From positions 1-15,016 of the forward strand of contig JAUJMB010000024.1 in NCBI GenBank assembly GCA_030447045.1: a DNA stretch of 15,016 nucleotides, in the 5' to 3' direction. The stretch is from Rubrobacteraceae bacterium (GTDB lineage: Bacteria; Actinomycetota; Rubrobacteria; Rubrobacterales; Rubrobacteraceae). Below the pieces are notes generated by a model. The model was given only the letters and a program-made list of their open reading frames with translations, was not told the origin of the DNA and ran no database searches. Shown here in pieces: positions 14,089-15,016 of this stretch. Positions within the stretch are counted from its first letter, which is position 1. Every line of letters starts with the position of its first letter. The translations under genes were made by a program, and so were the position numbers.

Positions 14089-14094
14089 CCTCCT
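14089..14094 (-). promoter_or_regulatory. Ribosome binding site of aceA
   Basis: Minus strand AGGAGG lies seven bases before GTG 14081 and decides this start against the long upstream open frame. Confidence 0.8.
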
Positions 14095-14118
14095 ATGCTC
14101 TCTGTCTCTGATCCCCGC

Positions 14119-14154
14119 ATGATACAGCATGCACTTATGTGCGCATATATGTGC
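14119..14154 (-). promoter_or_regulatory. Candidate aceA promoter/operator with tandem 12-mers
   Basis: Plus strand GCACTTATGTGC (14131-14142) is followed directly by GCATATATGTGC (14143-14154): two 12-mers identical at 10 positions, each with dyad-like GCA...TGC ends. On the minus strand TATCAT (14124-14119) is a possible -10, 38 bases before the start codon; no good -35 is visible. The AT-rich patch is unusual for this GC-rich window. A regulator site is inferred from the repeat and its placement. Confidence 0.45.
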
Positions 14155-14230
14155 AGCGCGGGCGCGGTAGTCGCCCGCCGTCCGCGGGCCGGGGTACGTG
14201 CCCGACGCTCCTGGGTAGCAGGGGCGGGGG

Positions 14231-14257
14231 CGGGCGGAAGGTGGTGCCTTCCGCCCG
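14231..14257 (-). terminator. Hairpin downstream of malate synthase
   Basis: CGGGCGGAAGG (14231-14241) and CCTTCCGCCCG (14247-14257) form a perfect 11-bp stem with a 5-nt loop, 39 nt after the malate synthase stop. No T-run follows. It probably ends or stabilises the aceB transcript before the aceA control region. Confidence 0.6.
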
Positions 14258-14296
14258 GTGCCCGTTCATGTCGTCTCCCGTGATCTCCGGTCCCCT

Positions 14297-15016
14297 CTAG
14301 TCGAAGTACTCGTAGCCTGGCAGGGTCAGGAACTCGACGAAGTCGTCCTGGGTGGAGATGCGGTCGAAGAGCTCGGCGGCGGTGCCGAACTCGTCCTGCT
14401 CCCAGCGTTCGGGGCCGACGATGTCGTTCTTGATCTTCTCGAGCTCCTCGTCGAGGACCTCGCGGAAGAGCTCCACGGTCACCTCGGTGCCGTCTTCGAG
14501 GATGCCTTTGGGGTGGTGGATCCACTGCCACACCTGGGCGCGGCTGATCTCCGCCGTGGCCGCGTCCTCCATAAGGTTGAAGACGGGGACGGCGCCGCGC
14601 CCGGCGAGCCAGGCCGCGAGGTACTGCACGCCCACGGAGATGTTGCTACGGAAGCCGTCCATCGTGATGGGGCCCTCGGGCTTCTCCAGCAGGTCGGCCG
14701 CGCTCGGGTTCACGTCCGGGCGCCCTTTGTCGATCTGGTTGGGCTGGGGCATGTACTTATCGAAGGCCTGCTTGGCGAGCCCGACCATCCCGGGGTGGGC
14801 GACCCAGGTGCCGTCGTGGCCGTCCTGCGCCTCGCGCTCCTTGTCCTCCAGCACCTTGTTGTTGGCGAACTCCGTCCACTCCGGGTCGTCGCTGCGCGGG
14901 ATCTGGGCGGCCATCCCCCCCATCGCGTGCGCGCCGCGCTGGTGGCAGGTCTTGATGGTGAGCAGGGAGTAGGCCCGCATGAACGGGACGGTCATGGTGA
15001 TCAGGTTGCGGTCGGG
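14297..15016 (-). CDS. aceB: Malate synthase A, C-terminal part (5' end beyond the right edge)
   Basis: The frame runs from the right edge ([16 protein letters not shown]) to TAG at 14297, giving 239 residues, a little under half of a typical malate synthase A of about 530. The ATG at 14995 is internal. Characteristic segments are [20 protein letters not shown] followed by [36 protein letters not shown] and [19 protein letters not shown]. The aspartate of the MEDAAT motif is the catalytic base in malate synthases. The protein ends at TLPGYEYFD, a normal terminus for this type. The enzyme condenses glyoxylate with acetyl-CoA to malate, completing the glyoxylate shunt with the isocitrate lyase encoded 215 nt downstream on the same strand. 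Confidence 0.94.
   Translation of the reverse strand, partial: PDRNLITMTVPFMRAYSLLTIKTCHQRGAHAMGGMAAQIPRSDDPEWTEFANNKVLEDKEREAQDGHDGTWVAHPGMVGLAKQAFDKYMPQPNQIDKGRPDVNPSAADLLEKPEGPITMDGFRSNISVGVQYLAAWLAGRGAVPVFNLMEDAATAEISRAQVWQWIHHPKGILEDGTEVTVELFREVLDEELEKIKNDIVGPERWEQDEFGTAAELFDRISTQDDFVEFLTLPGYEYFD

Noticed and set aside
14081..14531. N-terminal extension of isocitrate lyase in the same open frame
   Set aside because: The extension overlaps the malate synthase gene and its hairpin and has no lyase similarity; GTG 14081 has a strong ribosome site.
1..15016. CRISPR arrays, tRNA or rRNA genes, insertion sequences, phage genes, riboswitches
   Set aside because: None was recognisable by eye; the repeats present are short-period or simple inverted repeats in gene gaps.

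Overview
The window comes from a high-GC bacterial chromosome with long GC-rich codon runs and frequent GTG and TTG starts behind purine-rich Shine-Dalgarno sites. Its protein families (paired actinobacterial GNAT proteins, DUF2795, delta-60 repeats, mycobacterial-type isocitrate lyase) suggest an actinobacterium. A Rubrobacter-like lineage is my best guess; this is inference, since no rRNA or marker gene is present.

Layout. 1-1866 (+) is the 3' part of a delta-60 repeat surface or secreted protein with an FN3-like and a C-terminal beta-rich domain. It converges, with a 2-nt gap, on a minus-strand block read right to left: PadR regulator (7640-7236), fadN-type 3-hydroxyacyl-CoA dehydrogenase/enoyl-CoA hydratase (7224-4849), thiolase fadA (4764-3586), a metallo-beta-lactamase-fold hydrolase (3516-2518) and a hemolysin III/PAQR membrane protein (2510-1869). 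Divergent from padR is an acyl-CoA dehydrogenase (7755-8954, +). The padR/dehydrogenase gap holds a good -35/-10 pair overlapped by a palindrome. A strong hairpin at 8974-9021 separates this from a plus-strand cluster of four closely spaced genes: zinc-free MDR oxidoreductase, ASCH protein and two GNAT-fold proteins (9097-11747). The right third is minus strand: malate synthase (cut by the right edge), isocitrate lyase, a 56-residue small protein, an 81-codon conserved small protein with an in-frame stop just upstream, and a DUF2795 protein.

How it fits together. The acyl-CoA dehydrogenase, FadN and FadA supply all steps of a beta-oxidation cycle. Isocitrate lyase and malate synthase are the two glyoxylate-shunt enzymes that let the resulting acetyl-CoA feed growth. 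The window is therefore largely a fatty-acid (or similar acyl-CoA) utilisation region. The enzymes resemble the Bacillus fadN-fadA-fadE set, but the dehydrogenase is divergent and the local regulator is PadR-type.

I found no CRISPR array, tRNA, rRNA, insertion sequence, phage or obvious defence system, and no clear new multi-gene system. The less ordinary material is in the gaps: an 11-base motif repeated right after three stop codons, a heptamer repeat and an octamer-periodic inverted repeat flanking fadA, a hairpin hiding a ribosome binding site, tandem 12-mers upstream of aceA, an apparent nonsense change in a small gene, and an unrecognised small protein behind aceA.
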